Source: Chlorokybus atmophyticus (lineage: Eukaryota > Streptophyta > Chlorokybophyceae > Chlorokybales > Chlorokybaceae). Taken from it: a stretch of 64,000 nucleotides of DNA. The position numbers and the translations under genes are program-made. Shown in pieces: positions 1 to 10,288 of this stretch; within the stretch, counting starts at the first letter, position 1, and every line of letters starts with the position of its first letter. The notes under the pieces were generated by a model. It ran no database searches. It saw only the letters and a list, made by a program, of their open reading frames with translations, and was not told the DNA's origin. The DNA lies in the NCBI GenBank assembly GCA_009103225.1, contig RHPI01002204.1, forward strand, positions 186,001 to 250,000. Reading direction: 5' to 3'.

Positions 1-840
1 CCTTCAGAATACATCATCAAGAATGTGCACTCCGAGGACGATAAGCGCCATCACGTGGCCAACAGCTTCCGACAGGGGTGTTCCATACTGGGACATCCTC
101 TCAAATCAACGCAGCGCGTCATGGCTTTCGTGCTCATCGCGTCCGCGCCAAGTGGACCAACCTGGCTACAGTCGAGGATCTCTCTGCTGCTGAATATATG
201 CACAGCAATCATCCACGCAATCTCACCATCAACGCTATCCTAAACCCTGGGCGCACAGCGCAACCATTCACGCGATCACCAGCACTTCTACCAGTGCGAC
301 TAGTTTGGTCAACCACGTCGTGCGCTCCCCACTCGGGCGTCTTGCCCAGGATCATACGCCTTTCGCAACTTAAGCGAAGGCATGGTGTTGAATTCCAACA
401 CAGGCCGATTGGAGGAACCCAACGCACGAGGGCGCGAACGCGCAATGGCATTGTCTCCAGGCAGTATCACAGGTTCCATGCTGACCGACAGTCAGCAATG
501 TCAATTGTTGGGACGCGCTGTGGACGAGAACAGCATGGTGTGGTTATTGGAAATATGCTTTGCTCTCCAGGACCGCCATGTGTCCTTTCAGGCGCTCGAA
601 CACCTGGCGGGGGGGTGGGCCGATCACGTGCGAGAGACCAAGGCAGCACACACCGCCCTCTATATAATCAGCCATATGGAGGAGTATGCAGCGGTCACTG
701 TGGAGAATATTCCAGTAGTCGCCAACGCTACCTCTTGGTCCCATGGCATTGGACCACTGGCTACAGGCCAGACGCGAGAACAACTTGAGGCTCTCCTTAA
801 CAAGTGGAGGAGTTCCGCTTTAGCGTGAAGGAAGGGCGTT
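1..840 (+). other. Possible upstream half of a decayed Ty3/gypsy pol, interrupted by the copia array
   Basis: This stretch has open frames but no intact gene. The frame from about 382 to 828 ends in a segment (REQLEALLNKW) like the linker before the reverse transcriptase in Ty3 polyproteins. The sequence directly after the copia array, at 10289, begins at the RT N terminus. I infer that the two parts were contiguous before the copia insertion. The protein encoded from 78 to 740 is not recognised. No 5-bp target duplication is visible between 836-840 and 10271-10275. Confidence 0.35.
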
Positions 841-1268
841 TGTGTAGAGAGTCATTCCTACGTACGATCAGCATCGACCCTCCACACATGAGTAGAAGGT
901 CGTAAGGACGAGCACTAGGTCCGGACTTAGCAAGATGGCATCGTCGGACCAGACTCCGGACTCCAGACTGGAGCCTTACTAACTGCTTCGTATCTCCGCG
1001 TATACTTACTCATATTAGGCGTGTGAGAGCTTGTTGGAAAGCTCTGATTGTAAGGAAGACAACACAGCTTAGAGCGCGTCAAAAGGCTGAGTATAGCTTA
1101 CGCAGTGCTTGCAAACGTAGACGTGTGTGTAACTGGCTGGTATAAGAACCAGCGAACAACTTGTAATAGATTGAATGTGATGTGACTTGTGTATGCTCTG
1201 GTGGCGGTAGCTCTGTCTCTGTGCATCTATGCTTGCCTCAACTACATGTGCATGCTAGTCCTTCAACA
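841..1268 (+). repeat. Copia LTR 1 (5' LTR of element 1)
   Basis: This 428-bp segment is nearly identical to 5327-5750 and 9832-10270. The other two copies start TGTTGAGAG and all three end CTTCAACA, so the LTR has a short TGTTGA...TCAACA inverted terminus. The start here is altered to TGTGTAGAG. A TATAAG box lies near 1140 in a small palindrome, a plausible promoter. Only about a dozen differences separate it from LTR 2, which suggests a young element. Confidence 0.9.
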
Positions 1269-1283
1269 GGTTATGGGCCCACA
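1269..1283 (+). promoter_or_regulatory. Primer-binding site, anticodon-loop type (half-tRNA iMet)
   Basis: Directly after the LTR the sequence reads GGTTATGGGCCCAC. This matches, from memory of the conserved tRNA, the reverse complement of the anticodon stem-loop of eukaryotic initiator tRNA-Met (GGGCCCATAACC). Drosophila copia and yeast Ty5 are primed by an internal tRNA-iMet fragment in this way. The same site follows LTR 2 at 5751-5764. Further partial complementarity (ACGCTT) follows after a small gap. Confidence 0.75.
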
Positions 1284-1345
1284 CTACGCTTGAGGAGTGT
1301 GAGACTAGCTTGTGTGCATAGTAGTTCTACACTACGGTAGCTTGT

Positions 1346-1358
1346 TGGTAGCAGAGCC
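1346..1358 (+). promoter_or_regulatory. Second tRNA-iMet complementarity (3'-end type PBS)
   Basis: TGGTAGCAGAGCC, 77 nt downstream of the first site, matches the complement of the CCA end of plant initiator tRNA-Met with one mismatch. It matches the animal-type end exactly over 11 nt. The copy in element 2 is at 5828-5840. It may act as a second contact with the primer tRNA, or be a relic of a conventional PBS. Confidence 0.5.
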
Positions 1359-1396
1359 TTGGGTGTCAACTGCAAGTGAAGGCAGGCACGACAAAG

Positions 1397-2089
1397 ATGG
1401 AGGCGATATACGACAAGGGGCAGATTGCAAAGCTGGACACCGACAACTACAACACATGGTGCGTGGAGATGAAGGCCTTGCTCATCCACAAGAAGGTGTG
1501 GAAGTACGCTGATCTGAAGGCACCACCACCAACACCAGGAGCGAACACTGTGTGGTCAGAGCATTCAGCAGAAGCACACTCTTTGCTTGTGTTGAACAGC
1601 AAACCGCATCACTTTCCCATGCTCACTGCATGTGAAGATGGTAGACAAGCTTGGGAAAAGCTATCAGCCGTTTTCAGAGCCAAGAACAATGCCAGAAAGT
1701 TGCATCTACGCAAGCAGCTCAGCGCACTCAGGAAGGAGGCAGCAGAACCCATCACGAAGTATGTTGCGCGCGCGAGAGAGCTGTGGGCGGACCTCATCAA
1801 CGTCGGCCACAACATGGGGGAGACGGAGGTAGTGCTGGCCATTGTTGCAGGGCTACCAGCAGAGTACGAGGTCGTCGCAACCCTGCTGGAGACGTCATCA
1901 TCGGAGTTGACGTTGGACGATGTGCTACCGAAGCTGCTCACCGTGGAGCAGAGGGTTGTGAAGAAGGACGAGCAAGCGGATGCCGTCGCCTTCTACACCG
2001 GCAAGCACGCAAAGAAGAGCAACCATGAAGAGAAGTACAAGGGCAACAAGCCAGGCAATCCTCGTCACAAAGACCTCACATGCCACTGA
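1397..2089 (+). CDS. gag: Copia Gag, ending at UGA inside its zinc knuckle
   Basis: This encodes the capsid-forming Gag of the copia element. The first ATG in the open frame is at 1397; the frame itself is open from 1376 (GTG). The N-terminal part reads KLDTDNYNTWCVEMKALL, typical of the UBN2/retrotran_gag family, and a basic stretch precedes the C terminus. The frame stops at TGA 2087-2089, between the first two cysteines of a CCHC knuckle. Reading on past that codon completes the C-x2-C-x4-H-x4-C pattern and enters pol in the same frame. The stop may regulate the Gag to Gag-Pol ratio by read-through, or may be an inactivating mutation. The same codon is TGA in element 2. Confidence 0.85.
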   Translation: MEAIYDKGQIAKLDTDNYNTWCVEMKALLIHKKVWKYADLKAPPPTPGANTVWSEHSAEAHSLLVLNSKPHHFPMLTACEDGRQAWEKLSAVFRAKNNARKLHLRKQLSALRKEAAEPITKYVARARELWADLINVGHNMGETEVVLAIVAGLPAEYEVVATLLETSSSELTLDDVLPKLLTVEQRVVKKDEQADAVAFYTGKHAKKSNHEEKYKGNKPGNPRHKDLTCH

Positions 2090-5000
2090 TGTGGTTGGAA
2101 GGGACACATTGTGAAGGACTGTAGGAAGAAACAACAGGGGCAACCTAGAGCAAGCACCAGCAACAGCGGCAACGAGCACCAACACAAGGAGAAACATGTC
2201 GCCTTCACTGCATCCAGTTCGAGGGCGGGCACAGCTTTCTGGGTGGTGGACTCTGGCTGCGATCGTCATCTCACACCAAACAAGGAGGTGATGGAGGGCT
2301 ACAGGAAGCTGACGTCCACAATCAAGGTGGCGGGCTTCGGTGGCGAAGTACTGGTGGCTGAGGGAGTTGGCAACGTGCGACTCCAGTGCAAGGTTGGTAA
2401 CACACTACGCGAGGTGTTGTTACGCAACGTCCTGCATGTTCCTAAGGCTATTGCGAGTCTATTCTCTGTGAGGGTTGCGGAGCGCTTAGGCGCGGAGATC
2501 CTATTTCGGAAGGGTGGCTGCACAGTCATCCTTGATGGGGTCGTGCACATGGTTGGAATCACTGATCCGGGAGGGCTCTACCACGTGGAGCAGCCTCAAG
2601 ACAGAGACATTCAAGCCATGGTGGTGAAGGACAAGGAGTCGCCAACATTGTGGCATCGAAGGTTCGGGCATCTCAGCTACGTCAACCTCACTCGCCTTGT
2701 CGCTGAGAAGATGGTCAAGGGCATCCATCTCAGCACAGAAGAACTCAAGACAGCATCAGGTGCACTTTGTGAACCATGCCTGGTTGCAAAGCAGCATGCT
2801 ATGCCATTCCCATCATCCTCTTCTAGCAGTCAGCATCCTTGCGAGCTTGTGCACATGGATGTTTGTGGCCCTATGCGCATTGTGGCGAAAGGAGGGGCCA
2901 GGTACTTTGCTACATTCCTCGACGACTACAGCAAGCTGTCCCTCATCTTTCCATTGACGCTCAAGTCAGAAGTTGCTGGAGCTGTGCGCACAGTTGTGGC
3001 CTTGTTGGAGACCCAGTCTGGCAACAAGATGAAGGCAATGAGGAGTGATCGAGGAGGGGAGTACATCAACAAGGAGTTGAAGGAGTTCTTCGCCAGCAAG
3101 GGCATACGCCACGAGACAACGGCACCCTACACCCCGCAGCAGAATGGAGCAGCTGAACGCCTCAACAGGACACTCTTGGAGCGTGTTCGAGCCATGCTCA
3201 ACGACACAAAGATGGAAGACAGTTTGTGGAAGGAGGCGGTACTCACTGCCAACTACATCCGCAACAGGTCTCCGGTGAGCTCAGAGCAGAAGACTCCGTG
3301 GGAGCACTTCTATGGAGCCACACCAGATGTGAGTGGTATGCGTGTGTTTGGATGCACGGCATATGCACTAGTGCCTAAACAGCTCAGGCACAAGCTGGAG
3401 CCGGTCAGCAAGAAGGGCATCTTCGTTGGCTATGAACCGGGTTCCAAGGCTTACAGGATCTTGCTCGAGGACACTCAGAAGATCATCGTGAGCAGAGAGG
3501 TGGTTTTCCACGAGGGATTATCACAACCAGAAGCAGGCTTCTTTCCTGAAGATGAAGCACAGCCGGAGCATCCTGAAACAGTGGAGGCTACAGGCAAGGC
3601 CATCATCGACGATAAGGGTGAGCAGGACTCCACTGTAGCAGACAAGCAGTCGCACCTGCAGCAGGAGCACGCAGCTCGGAGATACCCAGTGAGGGAGAGA
3701 AAGGCACCTGACTTCCTACACAAGGCACACGTCGCCAGTGTGCAGAATGAGGAGCCAAGCACCTACGAGGAGGCATTGTTAGCACCAGATGCGGAGCAAT
3801 GGCAGCGTGCTATGGACGAGGAGATTGCGTCACTCCATGCCAACAACACTTGGTCACTGGAGCAGTTACCGCAAGGAGTGAAGACCATTCCAGTGAAATG
3901 GGTCTTCAAGGTGAAGCGTGATGGTCAGGGCAACATTGAGCGCTACAAGGCAAGACTGGTGGCAAAGGGCTTCTTGCAGCAGGAAGGTGTGGACTTCAAC
4001 GAAGTGTTTGCACCTGCAAGTAAGCATACCACCTTCCGTGCACTGCTAGCTATGGTTGCTGCTGAAGACCTAGAGCTGCATCACCTGGATGTGAAGACTG
4101 CCTTCCTCTACGGAGAGCTGGAGGAGGAGATCTTCATCGAGCAACCACCTGGATATGAAGAAGGGGAGAGAGGCACAGCGTGCAAGCTGATCAAGGCACT
4201 GTACGGGCTGCGACAGGCACCGCGTATGTGGCACATCAAGCTCACCAAGGAGCTGGAGGCACTTGGCTTCACCGCATCCTCTGCAGACCCTGGGCTCTTC
4301 ATCCATGCAGACAACAAGGTCTGGCTGCTCGTGTATGTTGATGATATCATCATCACCGCCAGGCAGGTGCACCACCTGCAGGAGACGAAACTTGCTCTAC
4401 AGCAAGCATTCTCAGTTCGTGATCTTGGAGAGGCCAAGTGGTTCCTTGGCATGGTGATTGAGCGCGACAGGGCGGCTCGCACAATCAAGATCAGTCAGGA
4501 GCAGATGGTGAGAAGACTCGTCACCAAGTTTGGGCTCACTGAAGCGAAGACCAAGACCACACCGTTGGCACTTGGCACTGCCCTCATCAAGGCAAAAGAT
4601 GAGGAGGTACTCGACAAGGCTCAGTATCCATATGGTGAGCTGGTAGGCAGCATGCTCTATCTGGCAGTGTGCACACGTCCCGATGTTGCACATGCTGTGG
4701 GAGTACTTGCTCGCTACATGTCTGCACCGAGCATGGAGCACTGGAGAGCAGCAAAGGGAGTACTACGCTATGTTGCTGGGAGCGCAACAGTTGGCATCAA
4801 GTTTGGGAGCGGGAGCACTGAGTTGGAGGGCTACTGCGACTCGGACTTTGCTGGTGACCTCAACAGCAGGAGGTCCACTACAGGCTACGTCTTCAAGCTG
4901 AACGGAGGCGTGGTGAGCTGGAACAGCAGGCTGCAGCCAACAACAGCAGCATCTACATCAGAGGCTGAGTACATGGCAGCGGCAGCAGCAGTGAAGGAGG

Positions 5001-5284
5001 CACTCTGGCTTCGCAAGCTCATGGCAGACTTGGAGCACCCCATGGCGTGCATCGTCATCAACTGTGACAACCAAGGAGCCATCAAGTTGTTGAAGCACCC
5101 TATCGCCTCGGCAAGGACGAAGCACATTGATGTCATGCATCACTTTGTGCGTGACAGAGTCACAAGGAAGGAGGTGGAGTTCCAGTACTGCAACACCGAG
5201 GGCATGCTGGCGGACTTCATGACAAAGCCATTGTCACCACTCAAGTTCAAGACTTGTTGTGCAGGACTTGGCATCTGTGTTTGA
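2090..5284 (+). CDS. pol: Copia Pol (protease-integrase-RT-RNase H), same frame as gag
   Basis: The frame continues directly from the Gag UGA and has no later stop before 5284. Visible in order: the rest of the CCHC knuckle; a retroviral-type aspartic protease (WVVDSGCDRHLT); GAG-pre-integrase (LWHRRFGHLS); an integrase core with the D, D and E of the DDE triad (HMDVCGP, RSDRGGEY, NGAAERLNRT); reverse transcriptase with YVDDIIITA; and RNase H with YCDSDFAGD, ending near MTKPLSPL. The order integrase before RT defines Ty1/copia. All catalytic motifs look intact. It is expressed presumably only as a Gag-Pol fusion, because no good ATG starts it. Confidence 0.9.
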   Translation, partial: CGWKGHIVKDCRKKQQGQPRASTSNSGNEHQHKEKHVAFTASSSRAGTAFWVVDSGCDRHLTPNKEVMEGYRKLTSTIKVAGFGGEVLVAEGVGNVRLQCKVGNTLREVLLRNVLHVPKAIASLFSVRVAERLGAEILFRKGGCTVILDGVVHMVGITDPGGLYHVEQPQDRDIQAMVVKDKESPTLWHRRFGHLSYVNLTRLVAEKMVKGIHLSTEELKTASGALCEPCLVAKQHAMPFPSSSSSSQHPCELVHMDVCGPMRIVAKGGARYFATFLDDYSKLSLIFPLTLKSEVAGAVRTVVALLETQSGNKMKAMRSDRGGEYINKELKEFFASKGIRHETTAPYTPQQNGAAERLNRTLLERVRAMLNDTKMEDSLWKEAVLTANYIRNRSPVSSEQKTPWEHFYGATPDVSGMRVFGCTAYALVPKQLRHKLEPVSKKGIFVGYEPGSKAYRILLEDTQKIIVSREVVFHEGLSQPEAGFFPEDEAQPEHPETVEATGKAIIDDKGEQDSTVADKQSHLQQEHAARRYPVRERKAPDFLHKAHVASVQNEEPSTYEEALLAPDAEQWQRAMDEEIASLHANNTWSLEQLPQGVKTIPVKWVFKVKRDGQGNIERYKARLVAKGFLQQEGVDFNEVFAPASKHTTFRALLAMVAAEDLELHHLDVKTAFLYGELEEEIFIEQPPGYEEGERGTACKLIKALYGLRQAPRMWHIKLTKELEALGFTASSADPGLFIHADNKVWLLVYVDDIIITARQVHHLQETKLALQQAFSVRDLGEAKWFLGMVIERDRAARTIKISQEQMVRRLVTKFGLTEAKTKTTPLALGTALIKAKDEEVLDKAQYPYGELVGSMLYLAVCTRPDVAHAVGVLARYMSAPSMEHWRAAKGVLRYVAGSATVGIKFGSGSTELEGYCDSDFAGDLNSRRSTTGYVFKLNGGVVSWNSRLQPTTAASTSEAEYMAAAAAVKEALWLRKLMADLEHPMACIVINCDNQGAIKLLKHPIASARTKHIDVMHHFVRDRVTRKEVEFQYCNTEGMLADFMTKPLSPLKFKTCCAGLGICV

Positions 5285-5326
5285 CTACAGGAGCAAGCGT
5301 TGGAGGTCAAGCTGCTCGCGTGGGAG

Positions 5327-5750
5327 TGTTGAGAGTATTCCTACATACGATCAGCATCGACCCTCCACACAGGAGTAGAAGGTCGTAAGGACGAGCACTA
5401 GGTCCGGACTTAGCAAGATGGCATCGTCGGACCAGACTCCGGACTCCAGACTGGAGCCTTACTAACTGCTTCGTATCTCCGCGTATACTTACTCATATTA
5501 GGCGTGTAAGAGCTTGTTGGAAAGCTCTGGTTGTAAGAAAGACAACGCAGCTTAGAGCGCGTCAAAAGGCTGAGTATAGCTTACGCAGTGCTTGCAAACG
5601 TAGACGTGTGTGTAACTGGCTGGTATAAGAACCAGCGGACAACTTGTAATAGATGAATGTGATGTGACTTGTGTATGCTCTGGTGGCGGTAGCTCTGTCT
5701 CTGTGTATCCATGCTTGCCTCAACTACATGTGCATGCTAGTCCTTCAACA
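5327..5750 (+). repeat. Copia LTR 2, shared by elements 1 and 2
   Basis: A 424-bp LTR starting TGTTGAGAG and ending CTTCAACA. It serves as the 3' LTR of element 1 and the 5' LTR of element 2, the signature of a tandem array. It is followed at once by the initiator-tRNA complement GGTTATGGGCCCAC. Confidence 0.92.
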
Positions 5751-5877
5751 GGTTATGGGCCCACACTACGCTTGAGGAGTGTGAGACTAGCTTGTGTGCA
5801 TAGTAGTTCTACACTACGGTAGCTTGTTGGTAGCAGAGCCTTGGGTGTCAACTGCAAGAAAGGCAGGCTCGACAAAG

Positions 5878-8800
5878 ATGGAGGCGACCTACGACAAGGG
5901 GCAGATTGCAAAGCTGGACACCGACAACTACAACACATGGTGCGTGGAGATGAAGGCCTTGCTCATCCACAAGAAGGTGTGGAAGTACGTTGATCCGAAG
6001 GCACCACCACCAACACCAGGAGCGAACACTGTGTGGTCAGAGCATTCAGCAGAAGCACACTCTTTGCTTGTGTTGAACAGCAAACCGCATCACTTTCCCA
6101 TGCTCACTGCATGTGAAGATGGTAGACAAGCTTGGGAAAAGCTATCAGCCGTTTTCAGAGCCAAGAACAATGCCAGAAAGTTGCATCTACGCAAGCAGCT
6201 CAGCGCACTCAGGAAGGAGGCAGCAGAACCCATCACAAAGTATGTTGCGCGCGCGAGAGAGCTGTGGGCGGACCTCATCAACGTCGGCCACAACATGGGG
6301 GAGACGGAGGTAGTGCTGGCCATTGTTGCAGGGCTACCAGCAGAGTACGAGGTCGTCGCAACCCTGCTGGAGACGTCATCATCGGAGTTGACGTTGGACG
6401 ATGTGCTACCGAAGCTGCTCACCGTGGAGCAGAGGGTTGTGAAGAAGGACGAGCAAGCGGATGCCGTCGCCTTCTACACCGGCAAGCACGCAAAGAAGAG
6501 CAACCATGAAGAGAAGTACAAGGGCAACAAGCCAGGCAATCCTCGTCACAAAGACCTCACATGCCACTGATGTGGTTGGAAGGGACACATTGTGAAGGAC
6601 TGTAGGAAGAAACAACAGGGGCAACCTAGAGCAAGCACCAGCAACAGCGGCAACGAGCACCAACACAAGGAGAAACATGTCGCCTTCATTGCATCCAGTT
6701 TGAGGGCGGGCACAGCTTTCTGGGTGGTGGACTCTGGCTGCGATCGTCATCTCACACCAAACAAGGAGGTGATGGAGGGCTACAGGAAGCTGACGTCCAC
6801 AATCAAGGTGGCGGGCTTCGGTGGCGAAGTACTGGTGGCTGAGGGAGTTGGCAACGTACGACTCCAGTGCAAGGTTGGTAACACACTACGCGAGGTGTTG
6901 TTACGCAACGTCCTGCATGTTCCTAAGGCTATTGCGAGTCTATTCTCTGTGAGGGTTGCGGAGTGCTTAGGCGCGGAGATCCTATTTCGGAAGGGTGGCT
7001 GCACAGTCATCCTTGATGGGGTCGTGCACATGGTTGGAATCACTGATCCGGGAGGGCTCTACCACGTGGAGCAGCATCCTAAGGACATTGACATTCAAGC
7101 CATGGTGGTGAAGGACAAGGCATCGCCAACATTGTGGCATCGAAGGTTCGGGCATCTCAGCTACGTCAACCTCACTCGCCTTGTCGCTGAGAAGATGGTC
7201 AAGGGCATCCATCTCAGCACAGAGGAACTCAAGAATGCATAAGGTGCACTTTGTGAACCATGCCTGGTTGCAAAGCAGCATGCTATGCCATTCCCATCAT
7301 CCTCTTCTAGCAGTCAGCATCCTTGCGAGCTTGTGCACATGGATGTCTGTGGCCCTATGCGCATTGTGGCGAAGGGAGGGGCCAGGTACTTTGCTACATT
7401 CCTCGACGACTACAGCAAGCTGTCCATCATCTTTCCATTGACGCTCAAGTCAGAAGTTGCTGGAGCTGTGCGCACAGTCGTGGCCTTGTTAGAGACCCAG
7501 TCTGGCAACAAGATGAAGGCAATGAGGAGTGATCGAGGAGGGGAGTACATCAACAAAGAGTTGAAGGAGTTCTTCGCCAGCAAGGGCATACGCCACGAGA
7601 CAACGGCACCCTACACCCCGCAGCAGAATGGAGCAGCTAAACGCCTCAACAGAACACTCTTGGAGCGTGTTCGAGCCATGCTCAACGACACAAAGATGGA
7701 AGACAGTTTGTGGAAGGAGGCGGTACTCACTGCCAACTACTTCCGCAACAGGTCTCCGGTGAGCTCAGAGCAGAAGACGCCGTGGGAGCACTTCTATGGA
7801 GCCACACCAGATGTGAGTGGTATGCGTGTGCTTGGATGCACGGCATATGCACTAGTGCCTAAACAGCTCAGGCACAAGCTGGAGCCGGTCAGCAAGAAGG
7901 GCATCTTCGTTGGCTATGAACCGGATTCCAAGGCTTACAGGATCTTGCTCGAGGACACTCAGAAGATCATTGTGAGCAGAGAGGTGGTTTTCCACAAGGA
8001 TTATCACAACCAGAAGCAGGCTTCTTTCCTGAAGATGAAGCACAGCCGGAGCATTCTGAAACTGTGGAGGCTACAGGCAAGGCCATCATCAACAACAAGG
8101 GTGAGCAGGACTCAGCTGTAGCAGGCCAAGAGGAGCCGTACCAACAGCAGGAGCACGCAGCTCGGAGATACCCAGTGAGGGAGAGAAAGGCACCTGACTT
8201 CTTACACAAGGCACACGTCGCCAGTGTGCAGAACGAGGAGCCAAGCACCTACGAGGAGGCATTTTCAGCACCAGATGCGGAGCAATGGCAGCGTGCTATG
8301 GACGAGGAGATTGCGTCACTCCATGCCAACAACACTTGGTCACTGGAGCAGTCACCGCAAGGAGTGAAGACCATTCCATTGAAATGGGTCTTCAAGGTGA
8401 AGCGTGATGGTCATGGCAACATTGAGCGCTACAAGGCAAGATTGGTGGCAAAGGGCTTCTTGCAGCAGGAAGGTGTGGACTTCAACGAAGTGTTTGCACC
8501 TGCAAGTAAGCATACCACCTTCCGTGCACTGCTAGCTATGGTTGCTGCTGAAGACCTAGAGCTGCATCACCTGGATGTGAAGACTGCCTTCCTCTACGGA
8601 GAGCTGGAGGAGGAGATCTTCATCGAGCAACCACCTGGATATGAAGAAGGGGAGAGAGGCACAGCGTGCAAGCTGAGGCACAGCGTGCAAGCTGATCAAG
8701 GCACTGTACGGGCTGCGACAGGCACCGCGTATGTGGCACATCAAGCTCACCAAGGAGCTTGAGGCACTTGGCTTCACCGCATCCTCTGCAGACCCTGGGA

Positions 8801-9789
8801 TCTTCATCCATGCAGACAACAAGGTCTGGCTGCTCGTGTATGTTGATGATATCATCATCACCGCCAGGCAGGTGCACCACCTGCAGGAGACGAAACTTGC
8901 TCTACAGCAAGCATTCTCAGTTCGTGATCTTGGAGAGGCCAAGTGGTTCCTTGGCATGGTGATTGAGCGCGACAGGGCGGCTCGCACAATCAAGATCAGT
9001 CAGGAGCAGATGGTGAGAAGACTCATCACCAAGTTTGGGCTCATTGAAGTGAAGACCAAGACCACACCGTTGGCACTTGGCACTGCCCTCATCGAGGCCA
9101 AGGATGAGGAGGTACTCGACAAGGCTCAGTATCCATATGGTGAGCTGGTAGGCAGCATGCTCTATCTGGCAGTGTGCACACGTCCCGATGTTGCGCATGC
9201 TGTGGGAGTACTTGCTCGCTATATGTCTGCACCGAGCATGGAGCACTGGAGAGCAGCAAAGGGAGTACATCGCTATGTTGCTGGGAGCGCAACAGTTGGC
9301 ATCAAGTTTGGGAGCGGGAGCACTGAGTTGGAGGGCTACTGCGACTCGGACTTTGCTGGTGACCTCAACAGCAGGAGGTCCACTACGGGCTACGTCTTCA
9401 AGCTGAACGGAGGCGTGGTGAGCTGGAACAGCAGGCTGCAGCCAACAACAGCAGCATCTACATCAGAGGCTGAGTACATGGCAGCGGCAGCAGCAGTGAA
9501 GGAGGCACTCTGGCTTCGCAAGCTCATGGCAGACTTGGAGCACCCCATGGCGTGCATCGTCATCAACTGTGACAACCAAGGAGCCATTAAGTTGTTGAAG
9601 CACCCTATCGCCTCGGCAAGGACGAAGCACATTGATGTCATGCATCACTTTGTGCGTGACAGAGTCACAAGGAAGGAGGTGGAGTTCCAGTACTGCAACA
9701 CCGAGGGCATGCTGGCGGACTTCATGACAAAGCCATTGTCACCGCTCAAGTTCAAGACTTGTTGCGCAGGACTTGGCATTTGTGTTTGA
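5878..9789 (+). pseudogene. Copia gag-pol pseudogene, element 2
   Basis: The same gag-pol as element 1, with the same UGA in the zinc knuckle (6568-6570) plus private lesions. There is a TAA at 7240-7242 before the integrase core. The third catalytic residue of the integrase is Lys instead of Glu (codon 7639-7641, NGAAKRLNRT). A one-base loss near 8000 shifts the frame after the integrase. A 19-bp tandem duplication near 8660-8695 shifts it back within the RT. The RT YVDDIIITA and RNase H motifs remain readable. The copy cannot encode a working Gag-Pol. Confidence 0.9.
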
Positions 9790-9831
9790 CTACAGGAGCA
9801 AGCATTGGAGGTCAAGCTGCTCGCGTGGGAG

Positions 9832-10270
9832 TGTTGAGAGTCATTCCTACATACGATCAGCATCGACCCTCCACACAGGAGTAGAAGGTCGCAAGGATGA
9901 GCACTAGGTCCGGACTTAGCAAGATGGCGTCGTCGGACCAGACTCCGGACTCCAGACTCCAGACTGGAGCCTTACTAACTGCTTCGTATCTCCGCGTATA
10001 CTTACTCATATTAGGCGTGTAAGAGCTTGTTGGAAAGCTCTGGTTGTAAGGAATCTAAAGACAACACAGCTTAAAGCGCGTCAAAAGGCTGAGTATAGCT
10101 TATGCAGTGCTTGCAAACGTAGACGTGTGTGTAACTGGCTGGTATAAGAACCAGCGAACAACTTGTAATAGATTGAATGTGATGTGACTTGTGTATGCTC
10201 TGGTGGCGGTAGCTCTGTCTCTGTGCATCTATGCTTGCCTCAACTACATGTGCATGCTAGTCCTTCAACA
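9832..10270 (+). repeat. Copia LTR 3 (3' LTR of element 2)
   Basis: A 439-bp LTR starting TGTTGAGAG and ending TCCTTCAACA. Compared with LTR 1 and 2 it has small insertions, including a repeated ACTCCAG unit near 9950 and about 7 bp near 10050. The sequence after it (GTCTGCTCAG) is not a primer site but the interrupted Ty3 element. Confidence 0.92.
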
Positions 10271-10288
10271 GTCTGCTCAGTTTGCTAG

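Larger units (their letters stand above)
841..5750 (+). mobile_element. Ty1/copia retrotransposon, element 1 (with both LTRs)
   Basis: A complete LTR element of about 4.9 kb: LTR 1, primer-binding site, gag, pol (protease, integrase, reverse transcriptase, RNase H in copia order), then LTR 2, which it shares with element 2. A short purine stretch (GTGGGAG) before 5327 may be the polypurine tract. Apart from one in-frame UGA in the Gag zinc knuckle, the coding frame is open for about 1,300 codons, so the copy is young and perhaps recently active. Confidence 0.92.
5327..10270 (+). mobile_element. Ty1/copia retrotransposon, element 2 (decayed)
   Basis: A second full-length copy of the same family, in the same orientation and sharing the central LTR with element 1. 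It has LTR 2, both tRNA-complementary sites, gag, pol and LTR 3, but pol is disrupted at several points. Nucleotide identity to element 1 is high throughout. Confidence 0.92.

Noticed and set aside
1609-9863. Many 60-145 residue antisense ORFs over the copia elements
   Set aside because: They repeat in the same relative places in both copies and are shadows of gag-pol with no recognisable domain.
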